From NCBI GenBank assembly GCA_963747715.1, contig CAVVGB010000009.1, forward strand, positions 186,001-250,000: a DNA stretch of 64,000 bases, written 5' to 3'. Numbering within the stretch: position 1 is the stretch's first letter; each line of letters opens with the position of its first letter. The position numbers and the translations under genes are program-made. The notes under the pieces are model-generated. The model was given only the letters and a program-made list of their open reading frames with translations, did no database searches and had not been told where the DNA came from. Shown in pieces: positions 8,710-16,651 of this stretch. This DNA is from CAVVGB01 sp963747715 (GTDB lineage Bacteria; Actinomycetota; Thermoleophilia; Gaiellales; Gaiellaceae).

Positions 8710-9176
8710 GCTTCGGCGAGCTTCTGCCGCGCGTCGGAGAGCGCCTCGGGGAGAACCTTCACGTCAGCTAGCACCGGCATGAAGTTCGTGTCGCCGGCCC
8801 AGCGCGGAACGACGTGCAGGTGAACGTGGTCGACGACGCCCGCGCCGGCGATGCGGCCGAGATTCCAGCCCAGGTTGAACCCCTGCGGCCGCATCGTCTC
8901 GGCCAGAGCCCCCAGGCCTGCGGAGGCGAGCCGGTGCACTTCGACGGCCTCCTCGGAGGTCAGCTCGCCGAACTCGCCCTCGTGGCGATAGGGAGCGATC
9001 ATCAGGTGCCCGGACGCATAGGGGAACTTGTTCAGTAAGACGAACGCGAGCTCTCCGCGTTTGACCACCAGCCCATCCTCGTCGTCGGCCTCGGCCGCGC
9101 GACAGAAGATGCACCCCGGCTGCTCGTCGGCCCTCTGGATGTACTCGAGGCGCCAGGGCGCCCACAGCTGCTTCAT
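8694..9176 (-). CDS. HIT-family nucleotide hydrolase/transferase
   Basis: A 160-residue histidine-triad protein. HVHLHVVPR is the active-site triad, and GHLMIAPYRH and NLGRIAGAGVVDHVH are the usual flanking strands. The N-terminal CIFCRAA plus downstream His residues form the zinc site seen in actinobacterial HIT proteins. The length and the N-terminal WAPWR motif resemble the Ap4A phosphorylase-like subgroup. The ATG at 9176 was chosen because MKQLWAPWRLEYI begins there. It probably cleaves dinucleoside polyphosphates or nucleoside phosphoramidates. Confidence 0.85.
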   Translation of the reverse strand: MKQLWAPWRLEYIQRADEQPGCIFCRAAEADDEDGLVVKRGELAFVLLNKFPYASGHLMIAPYRHEGEFGELTSEEAVEVHRLASAGLGALAETMRPQGFNLGWNLGRIAGAGVVDHVHLHVVPRWAGDTNFMPVLADVKVLPEALSDARQKLAEAWLAG

Positions 9177-9184
9177 GCCGCGCT

Positions 9185-10180
9185 CTACAGCCAGCGGCGC
9201 CAGCGAAACACGGTGAGGAGCGCCGCGCCTAGCACGACGATGATCCCGAGAATGACCCAGAAGGCCTCGTGCGTCCCCTCCCCGGGGTAGAGCACGTTCA
9301 TCCCGAAGATGCTCGCGATCAGCGTCAGAGGCAGGAGGATGACGCTCGTGACGGTGAGAATCTGCAGCCGGTACTGCTGGCGATGGGCGATGAACGATTC
9401 GTTCGTCGACTCGAGCCCCTCGATGACTTCCTTGAAGTTGTCGAGCTGGTCCCACACGCGCTCGGCGGCGTCAACGATGTCGCCGAAGTACAGCTCGAGC
9501 TCTGAGTCCTCCGGGATGAACTTCTCCATGTGGCGCTCGAGCACACGAAGCGTCGCGCGCTCGGGCTTGATGATCTTGCGATACGCGATGATCTCCTGCT
9601 TCGCGTTCGAGATGTCGCGGACGACCTCCTCGCTTCGCCCCTCGAAGATCTCATCTTCGATCGCATCGAGCTTCGTCAGGATCTTGTCGAGGATCGGGCC
9701 GCAGTAGTCGAAAAGGTCGTCCAGCACCTCGTAGAGCAGGTAGCCGGACCCCTTGGAGAAGAGCTCCTCGCGAAACTCGGGGTCGTCCTCGCAACGGTGG
9801 AAGAGATGCGTGACGGGGTGGAGCTCGACGTTCGGAAGCGTGATCAGGAAGCGCGGCCCGATGAAGACGTCGAGCTCCGCGGCGTTCAGCCGCTGGACCG
9901 CCTTGTCGTAGAAGGGGAAGTGGAGGACGACGAAGAGGTAATCGGGGTACTCGTCGATCTTCGGGCGCTGCCGCTTAGAGAGGACGTCTTCGATGTCGAG
10001 CTCGTGGAAACCGAAGCGCTCGGCCAGGACGGCCGCCTCGGGCGGGCCGGGCTCGTCGATGTGCAGCCAGGTGAGGCCGTTAGCGGAAAGCTCGGAGATG
10101 CGCGGTTCGGCGCGTTCGGCGACCTGGCCCGCAGGGCCTCGGGCCCTTCTCCTGATACGCGGCAGCGTCGGTCGTGGCAT
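9185..10180 (-). CDS. corA: CorA-family Mg2+/Co2+ channel
   Basis: A 331-residue protein with a long cytoplasmic alpha/beta and coiled domain and two C-terminal transmembrane helices. The pore signature FGMNV lies after the first helix and WRRWL closes the protein, as in CorA. It would form a pentameric inner-membrane divalent cation channel. The N-terminus is Arg-rich and not conserved. A TAGAAT at minus 10227-10222 gives a leader of about 35 nt. It sits just upstream of the HIT gene on the same strand with an 8-bp gap. Confidence 0.92.
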   Translation of the reverse strand: MPRPTLPRIRRRARGPAGQVAERAEPRISELSANGLTWLHIDEPGPPEAAVLAERFGFHELDIEDVLSKRQRPKIDEYPDYLFVVLHFPFYDKAVQRLNAAELDVFIGPRFLITLPNVELHPVTHLFHRCEDDPEFREELFSKGSGYLLYEVLDDLFDYCGPILDKILTKLDAIEDEIFEGRSEEVVRDISNAKQEIIAYRKIIKPERATLRVLERHMEKFIPEDSELELYFGDIVDAAERVWDQLDNFKEVIEGLESTNESFIAHRQQYRLQILTVTSVILLPLTLIASIFGMNVLYPGEGTHEAFWVILGIIVVLGAALLTVFRWRRWL

Positions 10181-10250
10181 TGGTACTCAGGGGGTCGTCG
10201 GACCGCATCTCCGAATACGCGATTCTACCCCCGAATCCTGGGGTGCGAAC

Positions 10251-10928
10251 TCAGCGCTCGAGGAACTGCGCCGTTTTCACGGCTTCGTCCGCGACGTCCT
10301 TGAACTCGTTGTAGCGCTCGTCGCCGGGGAGTCCGGTGGCGAGCACGACGAACGCATCTTCTTCGGGTCCGACGGCGACAACATACCCGTAGGTTCGTTC
10401 GCCGGGCTCCGACTCGCCTTGCCCCGTCGCGGTCGTCTCGATCAGGACGGCCGACCGCTCGCCCACCGTCGTGTCCTCTCGCCGGACGGTCTCGAAGAAC
10501 ATCGGGTTGGTGGCCTCCTCGACGTACGAGTCCACCGTCTGGTCGGTGAGGAAGACGAACAGGCCGGTGGGCGGGAACTCGGTGCCCTCGACGATCTCGA
10601 ACGGCTCCGGGTGGAAGTACTCGCACGCCTGAGCAGGCCGGAGGTGCGTCGTGTACCACCCGCTCGGGTACTCGATGGAGTAGCCGCGGCGAGCGTTCGC
10701 GCACGTGCTCCAGCCCGGCCGGCCCACCTCACTCGGCTCCTCCACGGTGACGGTCTCGGTAGCCGTCGGCTCGGTCCTCGTCTCCACGCTCGTGACCGTG
10801 ACCGCGCCCGCGACGGTCGGGGCCACGTCTTCGCCCTCGAGCATGTCGATCGTCGCAGCTCCAGCGGCGACGCCGAGGATGAAGAGCACGACCCCGGCGA
10901 GCGCCGCCTTCCAGACCGCCGTCCTCAT
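10251..10928 (-). CDS. Membrane-anchored exported protein, unknown function
   Basis: A 225-residue protein with an N-terminal hydrophobic anchor (about residues 8-28) followed by a Thr/Glu/Val-rich linker. A soluble domain then begins with RGYSIEYPSGWYTTHL. That opening resembles PsbP/LpqN-like exported domains, but the match is from memory and weak. The start ATG overlaps the stop of the upstream lipoprotein gene as ATGA, so the two are co-translated and may work together at the cell envelope. Confidence 0.7.
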   Translation of the reverse strand: MRTAVWKAALAGVVLFILGVAAGAATIDMLEGEDVAPTVAGAVTVTSVETRTEPTATETVTVEEPSEVGRPGWSTCANARRGYSIEYPSGWYTTHLRPAQACEYFHPEPFEIVEGTEFPPTGLFVFLTDQTVDSYVEEATNPMFFETVRREDTTVGERSAVLIETTATGQGESEPGERTYGYVVAVGPEEDAFVVLATGLPGDERYNEFKDVADEAVKTAQFLER

Positions 10929-11605
10929 TTCAGGATGTCGTGCGGCATGTCGATGGCCACGCGGACGGGATTATCGAGCTCCCTGACCTTCCAGCAGGCC
11001 TGCTGCCGCATCCCGAGGACCCAGCTCAAAGTCGCCTCGAAGTCACCGGCCTCGACAGCCTCGATGAGAACCGGGAAGCCTGCGCGCACCGTGCGCGGCC
11101 CTGTGTACGTCGGGTTGCCGTCGAAGTCGTAGCCGGCGGCGCCGTGGAACACGATGCGGCCGAAGGCGTTGCCGTTGACGTCGATTTCGCGGCCGCTGGG
11201 ATCCTCGTAGTGCGGAGGCTCCGCAGTCCGGATTTCGTAGCGGGGGATCCCGCCCTTCCCGCCGGGGTTCGGGTCGGGCGCCCTGAACTCGAACGTGATG
11301 CGGTCGTAGCCGTCGTGCGTCCCGATCCTGACGGCGACGAGATTCGTGTAGATGCCGTCTTCGCCGCCCTTCGTCCGCGGGCATGCCTTGGGTGCGGACG
11401 GAGGAGCAGGAGCGGGCGGGGGCGACGTCTCGGTCTCGGTCGTCTCCACGACGGTGGTCGTCGTCTCGGTGGGCGCCGGCTCCGTCGCCGGGGCGGGCGT
11501 CGGGCCTGCGGTCTCGGCGCCGTCGCCCCCACAGCCAGACGCAACGAGGAGCGCCAGCAGGGCGAATGAGGTGGCGATGAGCGTTCTCACGGTCGTCTCC
11601 TTCAT
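10925..11605 (-). CDS. AMIN-like-domain lipoprotein
   Basis: A 226-residue lipoprotein. The signal peptide ends in the lipobox LLVASGC, then comes a Pro/Thr/Glu-rich tether of about 45 residues and a beta-rich domain. The pattern VRIGTHDGYDRITFEF ... GDFEATLSWVLGM ... NPVRVAIDM fits the AMIN-like domain of actinobacterial lipoproteins, thought to bind envelope polysaccharide. ATG 11605 gives a complete lipoprotein signal; GTG 11590 is an alternative start. The downstream exported protein overlaps by 4 nt. Confidence 0.75.
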   Translation of the reverse strand: MKETTVRTLIATSFALLALLVASGCGGDGAETAGPTPAPATEPAPTETTTTVVETTETETSPPPAPAPPSAPKACPRTKGGEDGIYTNLVAVRIGTHDGYDRITFEFRAPDPNPGGKGGIPRYEIRTAEPPHYEDPSGREIDVNGNAFGRIVFHGAAGYDFDGNPTYTGPRTVRAGFPVLIEAVEAGDFEATLSWVLGMRQQACWKVRELDNPVRVAIDMPHDILK

Positions 11606-11977
11606 CGGATATCTGCACCGATGATGGCGGCCGGGGGTTACGGCACGGACTCGCCTTTGCAACGAATCCCTAACAGCGCCAGGCGCTACCGGGCGGGGCA
11701 TGCCCCGCCCCTACCACTTCAAAGCGAGAGGCAAGGCCGGGCTAGCGCGGCCGAAGCCCAATCTCGAGCGACCACCGACGCAAGGGCGAGCTTCGCTCGC
11801 CCGCAGCGCAATCTCGGAGGAGCGATGGCCTCGCGTTCCCTGGGGCGATGCCTGACAAGGGAGCCGAGGGCGAGGGGCGAGGACAGTACCCAGACGTACG
11901 GCCGAGTCCCGAGCCCGAAAGATCCCGCCGTCAGCGTCCGCCAGCGGCGGAGCCGCGACCAGGAACGCGCGGCGAGG
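11606..11977. other. 372-bp intergenic region with palindromes, no gene
   Basis: No convincing coding sequence is seen between the AMIN-like lipoprotein and the tRNA. The region holds a perfect 20-bp palindrome (11691-11710, gggcggggca and its complement), a hairpin with 7-bp arms (11784-11790 and 11796-11802), a near-direct repeat of an aatctcg word around 11760 and 11811, and a stretch at 11830-11880 that is repeated in diverged form at 41909-41959. It looks like repeat-derived spacer DNA. Confidence 0.55.
11830..11880. repeat. Diverged intergenic repeat, copy A
   Basis: The words ctcgcgttcc, ctg-caagggagcc and ggcgagggg occur in the same order and spacing as at 41909-41959, with small indels. 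The other copy lies between ylxP and rbfA. No open frame is shared. Confidence 0.4.
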
Positions 11978-12050
11978 TGCGCCTGGCAGGAATCGAACCT
12001 GCGACCTTGCGCTCCGGAGGCGCACGCTCTATCCCCTGAGCTACAGGCGC
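11978..12050 (-). tRNA. tRNA-Arg(CCG)
   Basis: On the minus strand a 73-nt cloverleaf starts at 12050. The acceptor stem GCGCCTG pairs with CAGGCGC. The D-arm has AGCTCAGGGGATAGAGC, the anticodon loop CTCCGGA gives anticodon CCG, and the T-arm has GGTTCGAATCC. The discriminator is A, and CCA is not encoded. It reads CGG codons, which are frequent in this high-GC genome. Confidence 0.95.
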
Positions 12051-12058
12051 GCGCGACG

Positions 12059-12064
12059 TAGTCT
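12059..12064 (+). promoter_or_regulatory. -10 box before the epimerase gene
   Basis: TAGTCT lies 7 nt before the GTG at 12072, a leaderless arrangement. It is only 9 bp from the 5' end of the divergently oriented tRNA gene. Confidence 0.4.
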
Positions 12065-12071
12065 ACCGGCC

Positions 12072-13097
12072 GTGAAATTGACCTATCGCACGGCGACGGT
12101 GCACCTGTCGGAGCCGTTCACGATCTCGCGGTCGACGAGCGTCGAGGAGGAGGTTCTCCAGGTCGAGATCGAGCACGACAGAACGACGGGTCACGGAGAA
12201 GCACAGCCGCAGGAGGAGTACGGCGAGACCGCCGAGTCGGCAGCGGCGTTCCTCGACGAGGCCGGCGACCTCATCGGCGACGACCCGTTCGCGCTCGAAG
12301 CGATCGGACGGCGGCTTGCCGAGCGCCCGGGCGAGCAGGCCGCCAAGGCGGCCATCGACGCGGCCGCGCACGACCTGTCAGGAAAGCTTCTCGGGGCACC
12401 GGTGTGGCGGCTGCTCGGCCTCGAACGCACCGGGCCGCCGACGTCCTGGACGGTCTGGCTCGGAGACCCCGACGACATGGCCCGCCGCGCCGAAGCCGTC
12501 GGCCGCCGCTTCCACCGGCTCAAGCTCAAGCTCGGCGGCGCCGACGGCCTCGACGTCGAGCGGGTTCGCGCGGTCCGCTCCGTCACGGACCTGCCGCTGC
12601 AGGTCGACGTCAACGAGTACTGGAGCCTCGAGGAGGCGCTCGAGAACGTCCAGGAGCTCGCACGCATGAACGTCGATTACGTCGAGCAGCCCCTGCGCGC
12701 CGGCGATCCGGGTGGCGCGCAGCTCAAGGAGCAGTCGCCGCTTCCGATCTACGTCGACGAGGACGTCCACGTTCTGGCAGACGTCGCGAAAGTCGCAGAG
12801 CGTGCGCACGGCGTGAACATCAAGCTCGCCAAGAGCGGTGGCATTCGCGAGGCCGTCCGCATGACTCACGCCGCCCGTGCGCTCGGTCTCGGCGTCATGC
12901 TCGGCTGCATGATCGAGTCGAGTCTCGGCATCGCGGCCGCCTGTCAGATCGCGAGCCTCTGCGACCATGTCGATCTCGACGGCAACCTCCTTCTCGCCGA
13001 CGACCCGTGGCAGGGAGTCGAGTTTCGCGAGGGCGTGCAGCTCCCGGCGGACGCACCGGGCCTCGGAGTTCATGAAACGGCTGCTCGTCTTAGCTGA
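12072..13097 (+). CDS. Enolase-superfamily dipeptide epimerase / DgcA-like racemase
   Basis: A 341-residue member of the muconate-lactonizing subgroup. The catalytic LKLKLGG (KxK), metal ligands in VDVNEYW, YVEQPL and YVDEDV, and the second-side lysine in NIKLAKSGG are all present. The family includes L-Ala-D/L-Glu epimerases (muropeptide recycling) and DgcA, reported to racemise N-acetyl-D-glutamate. The very next gene is a DUF1611 protein, the partner type of DgcA, and two M29 aminopeptidases follow. That context favours a role with D-Glu or muropeptide-derived peptides. Substrate is inferred. The C-terminus overlaps the next gene by 26 nt. Confidence 0.85.
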   Translation: MKLTYRTATVHLSEPFTISRSTSVEEEVLQVEIEHDRTTGHGEAQPQEEYGETAESAAAFLDEAGDLIGDDPFALEAIGRRLAERPGEQAAKAAIDAAAHDLSGKLLGAPVWRLLGLERTGPPTSWTVWLGDPDDMARRAEAVGRRFHRLKLKLGGADGLDVERVRAVRSVTDLPLQVDVNEYWSLEEALENVQELARMNVDYVEQPLRAGDPGGAQLKEQSPLPIYVDEDVHVLADVAKVAERAHGVNIKLAKSGGIREAVRMTHAARALGLGVMLGCMIESSLGIAAACQIASLCDHVDLDGNLLLADDPWQGVEFREGVQLPADAPGLGVHETAARLS

Positions 13098-14112
13098 GGG
13101 GAGATCCGCCGACCCGCACTACGGCAAGACCGCGCGCGGCGTCATCGAATACGGCCCGCACCCGGTCGTCGCGGTCGTCGACTCGACGCAGGCCGGCACC
13201 ACGGTTCACGGAATCCCGGTCGTCGCCTCGGTTCGAGAGGGATTGGCTTTCGAGCCGCCCCCGACAACAGCGCTCGTCGGCGTCGCGCTCGCCGGCGGAC
13301 GCTTGCCCACGGAATGGCGCGACATCATCCGGGAGTGCATCGAGGCCGGCCTCGACGTCGAGTCCGGCATGCACGAGTTCCTAGGCGACGACCAGGAGTT
13401 CGTCGGGCTCGCGCGCGAGCGCGGCGTCGAGCTGCGCGACCTGCGCCGGCCGCCGGAGGATCTCAGCGTCTCGACCGGCGCCAACCTCGAGCACGACGCT
13501 ACCGTCGTCCTGACCGTCGGGTCCGACTGCGCGATCGGCAAGAAGACCGTCGCCGTCGAGCTCGATCGCGAGGCGCGCCGCCGCGGCCTCCGCTCGGTCT
13601 TCGTCCCGACCGGCCAGACGGGGATCATGATCGCGGGCTGGGGGATCGCCGTCGACGCCGTCGTCTCAGACTTTCTCGCCGGCGCAGCCGAACGGCTCGT
13701 CGTCGAGGGCGCCGGTCGCGGCGACCTGCTCTTCGTCGAGGGCCAGGGGTCTCTCGTCCACCCGCAGTTCTCGGGCGTGACGCTCGGCCTCTACCACGGA
13801 AGCGCGCCGCACGCGCTCGTCCTCTGCCACATGGCCGGGGAGACCGAGATCGAAGGCGCGCCCGGGCACGCTATTCCACCGCTCACCGAGCTCGTGGAGT
13901 TGCACGAGCGTCTCGCGCTGCCGGCCCGGCCGGCCCGTGTGGCGGCCGTCGCGCTCAACACCCGCCGGCTCGAGGAGGACGAGGCTCGCCGGGCCGTGGA
14001 GGCGGCGGAGGAGGAGACCGGGCTGGTCGCCGACGACCCCGTCCGTTTTGGACCCGGCCGTTTGCTGGACGCCGTCCTCGCTCTTGCACAGTCGGGTATA
14101 AGACGTTCGTGA
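13072..14112 (+). CDS. DUF1611 / DgcN-like protein
   Basis: A 346-residue DUF1611 protein. An N-terminal Rossmann-like part is followed by a P-loop-like region TVGSDCAIGKKTVAVELD and VPTGQTGIMIAG, both typical of the family. One characterised member, DgcN, was reported to N-acetylate D-glutamate, with a DgcA racemase acting next. Here the gene overlaps the enolase-superfamily gene upstream by 26 nt and the M29 gene downstream by 4 nt (GTGA), so the four genes are one operon. No DgcB-like deacetylase or amidohydrolase is seen nearby. Family assignment is firm; the reaction is inferred. Confidence 0.8.
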   Translation: MKRLLVLAEGRSADPHYGKTARGVIEYGPHPVVAVVDSTQAGTTVHGIPVVASVREGLAFEPPPTTALVGVALAGGRLPTEWRDIIRECIEAGLDVESGMHEFLGDDQEFVGLARERGVELRDLRRPPEDLSVSTGANLEHDATVVLTVGSDCAIGKKTVAVELDREARRRGLRSVFVPTGQTGIMIAGWGIAVDAVVSDFLAGAAERLVVEGAGRGDLLFVEGQGSLVHPQFSGVTLGLYHGSAPHALVLCHMAGETEIEGAPGHAIPPLTELVELHERLALPARPARVAAVALNTRRLEEDEARRAVEAAEEETGLVADDPVRFGPGRLLDAVLALAQSGIRRS

Positions 14113-15242
14113 CCGACCCCCGCGTCGAGAAGCTCGCCCAGCTGATCGTCAACTACTCGCTCGAGCTCAGCGAAGGCCGCATCCTGCGGATCGACACGAG
14201 CGACGTCGGGGGGCCGCTCGCACTCGGCCTCTATCGCGCAGCCCTCGACGTGGGCGCGCATCCCTACACGAACGTCATGCTGGACGGTGTCGCCGAGATC
14301 ATGCTCGGCGAAGGGTCGGAGGAGCAGCTCGAGTACGTCTCGCCGTTGCAGTGGAACGAGATCGAGACGATCGACGCCCTCGTGACGATCTGGTCCGAGG
14401 CGAACACGCGCGCGCTCACGCGCGTGGAGCCGGACCGCCAGGCGAAGCATCTCGCCGCGCTTCGCAAGCTTTCCAACCGCCGCTGGGAGCGCATCTCGAA
14501 CGGTGAGATGCGCTGGTGCGGAACGCTCTTCCCGACGCAGGCGCACGCCCAGGAAGCCGAGATGTCACTCGAGGAGTACGAGGACTTCGTGTTCAGTGCC
14601 TGTCACGTCGATGAGGACGATCCCGCCGCTCACTGGCGTCTCGTGGCCGCCTCGCTCGCCGAACGTGCCGAAGCGCTCGAGTCGGTGCGCGAGCTTCGCA
14701 TCGTCGGGCCCGATACCGATCTGCGGCTCGGCGTCGACGGGCGCAAGTGGGTTGCCGCCGACGGCCGTTACAACATGCCCGACGGAGAGGTCTTCACGAG
14801 CCCGGTCGAGACCGAGACCGAGGGGGAGATCCGCTTCAGCTTTCCGGCGGTCTACCACGGCCGCGAGGTCACCGACGTGCGCCTGCGCTTCGCCGACGGC
14901 ACCGTGACGTCGGCCGAAGCGGCACGCGGAGACGACTACCTCAAGAGCCTGCTTGCGATCGACGATGGGGCACGCATCGTCGGTGAGTTCGCCTTCGGCC
15001 TCAACTACGAGATCGACCGCTGGTCGCGCAACATCCTCTTCGACGAGAAGATCGGCGGCACGGTCCACCTCGCGCTCGGCTCGGGATTCCCGCAGGCGGG
15101 CGGGAGCAACACCTCCGGCCTGCACTGGGACATGATCTGCGACCTGCGCGCCGAGGGAGAGGTCTACGCCGACGGCGAGCTCATCTGGAAGGCGGGCCGG
15201 TTCCTGGCCGAGCCGGCCGCGGAGGTCGTCGAGCATCGCTGA
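14109..15242 (+). CDS. M29-family aminopeptidase, first copy
   Basis: A 377-residue thermophilic-type metalloaminopeptidase (AmpS/PepS family). The signatures are NMPDGEVFTSPVE, GEFAFGLNYEIDRW, KIGGTVHLALGSGFPQ and LHWDMICDL; these contain the Glu, His and Asp residues that hold two metal ions. The enzyme removes N-terminal residues from peptides in the cytoplasm. GTG 14109 overlaps the DUF1611 stop. A second M29 gene follows at once, and the two share most motifs, suggesting a tandem duplication with diverged specificity. Confidence 0.9.
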   Translation: MTDPRVEKLAQLIVNYSLELSEGRILRIDTSDVGGPLALGLYRAALDVGAHPYTNVMLDGVAEIMLGEGSEEQLEYVSPLQWNEIETIDALVTIWSEANTRALTRVEPDRQAKHLAALRKLSNRRWERISNGEMRWCGTLFPTQAHAQEAEMSLEEYEDFVFSACHVDEDDPAAHWRLVAASLAERAEALESVRELRIVGPDTDLRLGVDGRKWVAADGRYNMPDGEVFTSPVETETEGEIRFSFPAVYHGREVTDVRLRFADGTVTSAEAARGDDYLKSLLAIDDGARIVGEFAFGLNYEIDRWSRNILFDEKIGGTVHLALGSGFPQAGGSNTSGLHWDMICDLRAEGEVYADGELIWKAGRFLAEPAAEVVEHR

Positions 15243-15267
15243 TCCGCGCGTCGAGCGCCTAGCGAGC

Positions 15268-16347
15268 GTGCTCGTCGACTACTCGACCCGGGTCAAGCCG
15301 GGCGACCTCGTCCTGCTCTCGGGCCCACCGCAGGGCGCGCCGCTCGTCCGGAGCCTCTACCGCAAGGTCCTCGCGGCCGGCGGCCACCCACATCTGCGCG
15401 TCCGCCTGGACGGCGAGACCGAAGCGCTGCTGAAGACCGGCGGCGAGGAGCAGCTCGAATGGGTCAATCCCGCCACCGTCGAGGACGTCGAGCGCGCCGA
15501 TGTCCGCATCGCCGTGGAAGCGGACATCAACACGCGCAGCCTGTCGGGGGTCGATCCCGCACGCCAGTCTCTGTATTCACGCGCGCGTGAAACGGTTCGC
15601 GACCGCTACCTCGAGCGCGCCGCCGCCGGCGAGCTGCGCTGGGTCGTCACCCTCTTTCCGACGCGCGCCTCGGCACAGGACGCCGAGATGTCGCTCGCCC
15701 AGTACGAGGACTTCGTGTACCGGGCGGGTTTCCTCGACCAGGCCGAGCCGGTGGAGGAATGGGAATCGCTCGGTGCCACCCTGCGCCGTCTCGCGAAGTG
15801 GTTGGGGGACAAGCGGGAACTGCGGGTCGTCGCCGAGGGCACCGACCTGACGGTCAGCGTCGAGGGCCGAACCTGGATCCCGTGCGACGGGAAGGAGAAC
15901 TTTCCGGACGGCGAGGTCTTCACTGGGCCAGTCGAGTCGAGTCTCGCGGGCACCGTCCGCTTCAGCTACCCGGCGACGTTTGCCGGGCGGGTGGTCAAGG
16001 ACGTGCAGCTTCGCTTCAGCGGCGGCGAGGTGGTCGAGGCGAGCGCGAGCGAAGGTGAGGACCTCCTGCACGAGATGCTCGCGATGGACGACGGCGCCCG
16101 CCGCGCCGGTGAGTTCGCCTTCGGGATGAACGACGCGGTCAGGGAGTTCACCGGCCACACGCTCTTCGACGAGAAGATCGGCGGCACCATGCACCTGGCG
16201 CTCGGAAAGTCCTATCCGGAGAGCGGGGGCGTCAACCAGTCGGCGCTCCATTGGGACCTGGTGTGCGATCTCCGCGGCCAGAGCGAGGTCTACGCCGACG
16301 GGGAGCTCGTCTACCGGGATGGGCGCTTCCTGGAGGGCGTGGCCTAG
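15268..16347 (+). CDS. M29-family aminopeptidase, second copy
   Basis: A 359-residue paralogue of the preceding gene, with NFPDGEVFTGPVE, GEFAFGMNDAVREF, KIGGTMHLALGKSYPE and LHWDLVCDL. The first legal start is GTG 15268, but homology to the first copy (ADPRVERLA) continues upstream to about 15238, where the only aligned codon is ATC at 15235. A C-to-G change there would give ATGGCTGA, overlapping the upstream stop as elsewhere in this operon. The start is therefore uncertain and a base error possible. It completes the peptide/D-amino-acid unit. Confidence 0.88.
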   Translation: MLVDYSTRVKPGDLVLLSGPPQGAPLVRSLYRKVLAAGGHPHLRVRLDGETEALLKTGGEEQLEWVNPATVEDVERADVRIAVEADINTRSLSGVDPARQSLYSRARETVRDRYLERAAAGELRWVVTLFPTRASAQDAEMSLAQYEDFVYRAGFLDQAEPVEEWESLGATLRRLAKWLGDKRELRVVAEGTDLTVSVEGRTWIPCDGKENFPDGEVFTGPVESSLAGTVRFSYPATFAGRVVKDVQLRFSGGEVVEASASEGEDLLHEMLAMDDGARRAGEFAFGMNDAVREFTGHTLFDEKIGGTMHLALGKSYPESGGVNQSALHWDLVCDLRGQSEVYADGELVYRDGRFLEGVA

Positions 16348-16376
16348 CCGATCCGGCTCCGTCCGACGGGGCTCGC

Positions 16377-16382
16377 TATAGT
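16377..16382 (+). promoter_or_regulatory. -10 box of the LysM gene
   Basis: TATAGT ends 8 nt before ATG 16391 and abuts the LexA-box palindrome, so the transcript would start inside the operator and be leaderless or nearly so. Confidence 0.6.
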
Positions 16383-16400
16383 GCGAACATATGTTCGCAC
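16381..16400. promoter_or_regulatory. LexA (SOS) operator, perfect palindrome
   Basis: The core CGAACATATGTTCG matches the Gram-positive/actinobacterial LexA box (CGAAC-N4-GTTCG), and the palindrome extends perfectly over 20 bp. It covers the predicted transcription start and the start codon of the LysM gene, which is ideal for repression. Confidence 0.85.
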
Positions 16401-16642
16401 GTTCTCTCCAACTCCTGACGGTGGCAGCCGTTGTGGCGCTGGCCCTGCTCATCTCGAATGCCCGAGCGGCCGGCGGGGGCCCCGAGCTGCGCTACGTGGT
16501 CGAGCCGGGCGACACGCTCTGGTCGATCGCAGCCGAGCGCTACGGGGGCGACCCGCGCGAAGGGGTGTGGCGACTCCAGGAGCGAAACGGGCTCGCCGGC
16601 GCCGCGCTCACGCCCGGAATGGTGCTCGTCGTGCCGCCGTAG
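16391..16642 (+). CDS. LysM membrane protein, YneA-like SOS division inhibitor candidate
   Basis: An 83-residue protein with one N-terminal transmembrane segment (about 5-27) and an extracytoplasmic LysM domain (about 33-82: YVVEPGDTLWSIAAERYGG). This is the architecture of YneA of Bacillus and the mycobacterial Rv2719c protein, which are SOS-induced and hold back cell division after DNA damage. The ATG sits in the centre of a perfect LexA box, supporting SOS control. lexA itself, usually adjacent to such genes, is not in the window. Function is inferred from architecture plus operator; there is little sequence beyond LysM to compare. Confidence 0.78.
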   Translation: MFARSLQLLTVAAVVALALLISNARAAGGGPELRYVVEPGDTLWSIAAERYGGDPREGVWRLQERNGLAGAALTPGMVLVVPP

Positions 16643-16651
16643 GTCGCTGGA

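Noticed and set aside
11621..12061. Overlapping frames on both strands in the repeat/tRNA spacer
   Set aside because: They run through the tRNA-Arg gene and the palindromes, and have no recognisable domain or ribosome site.
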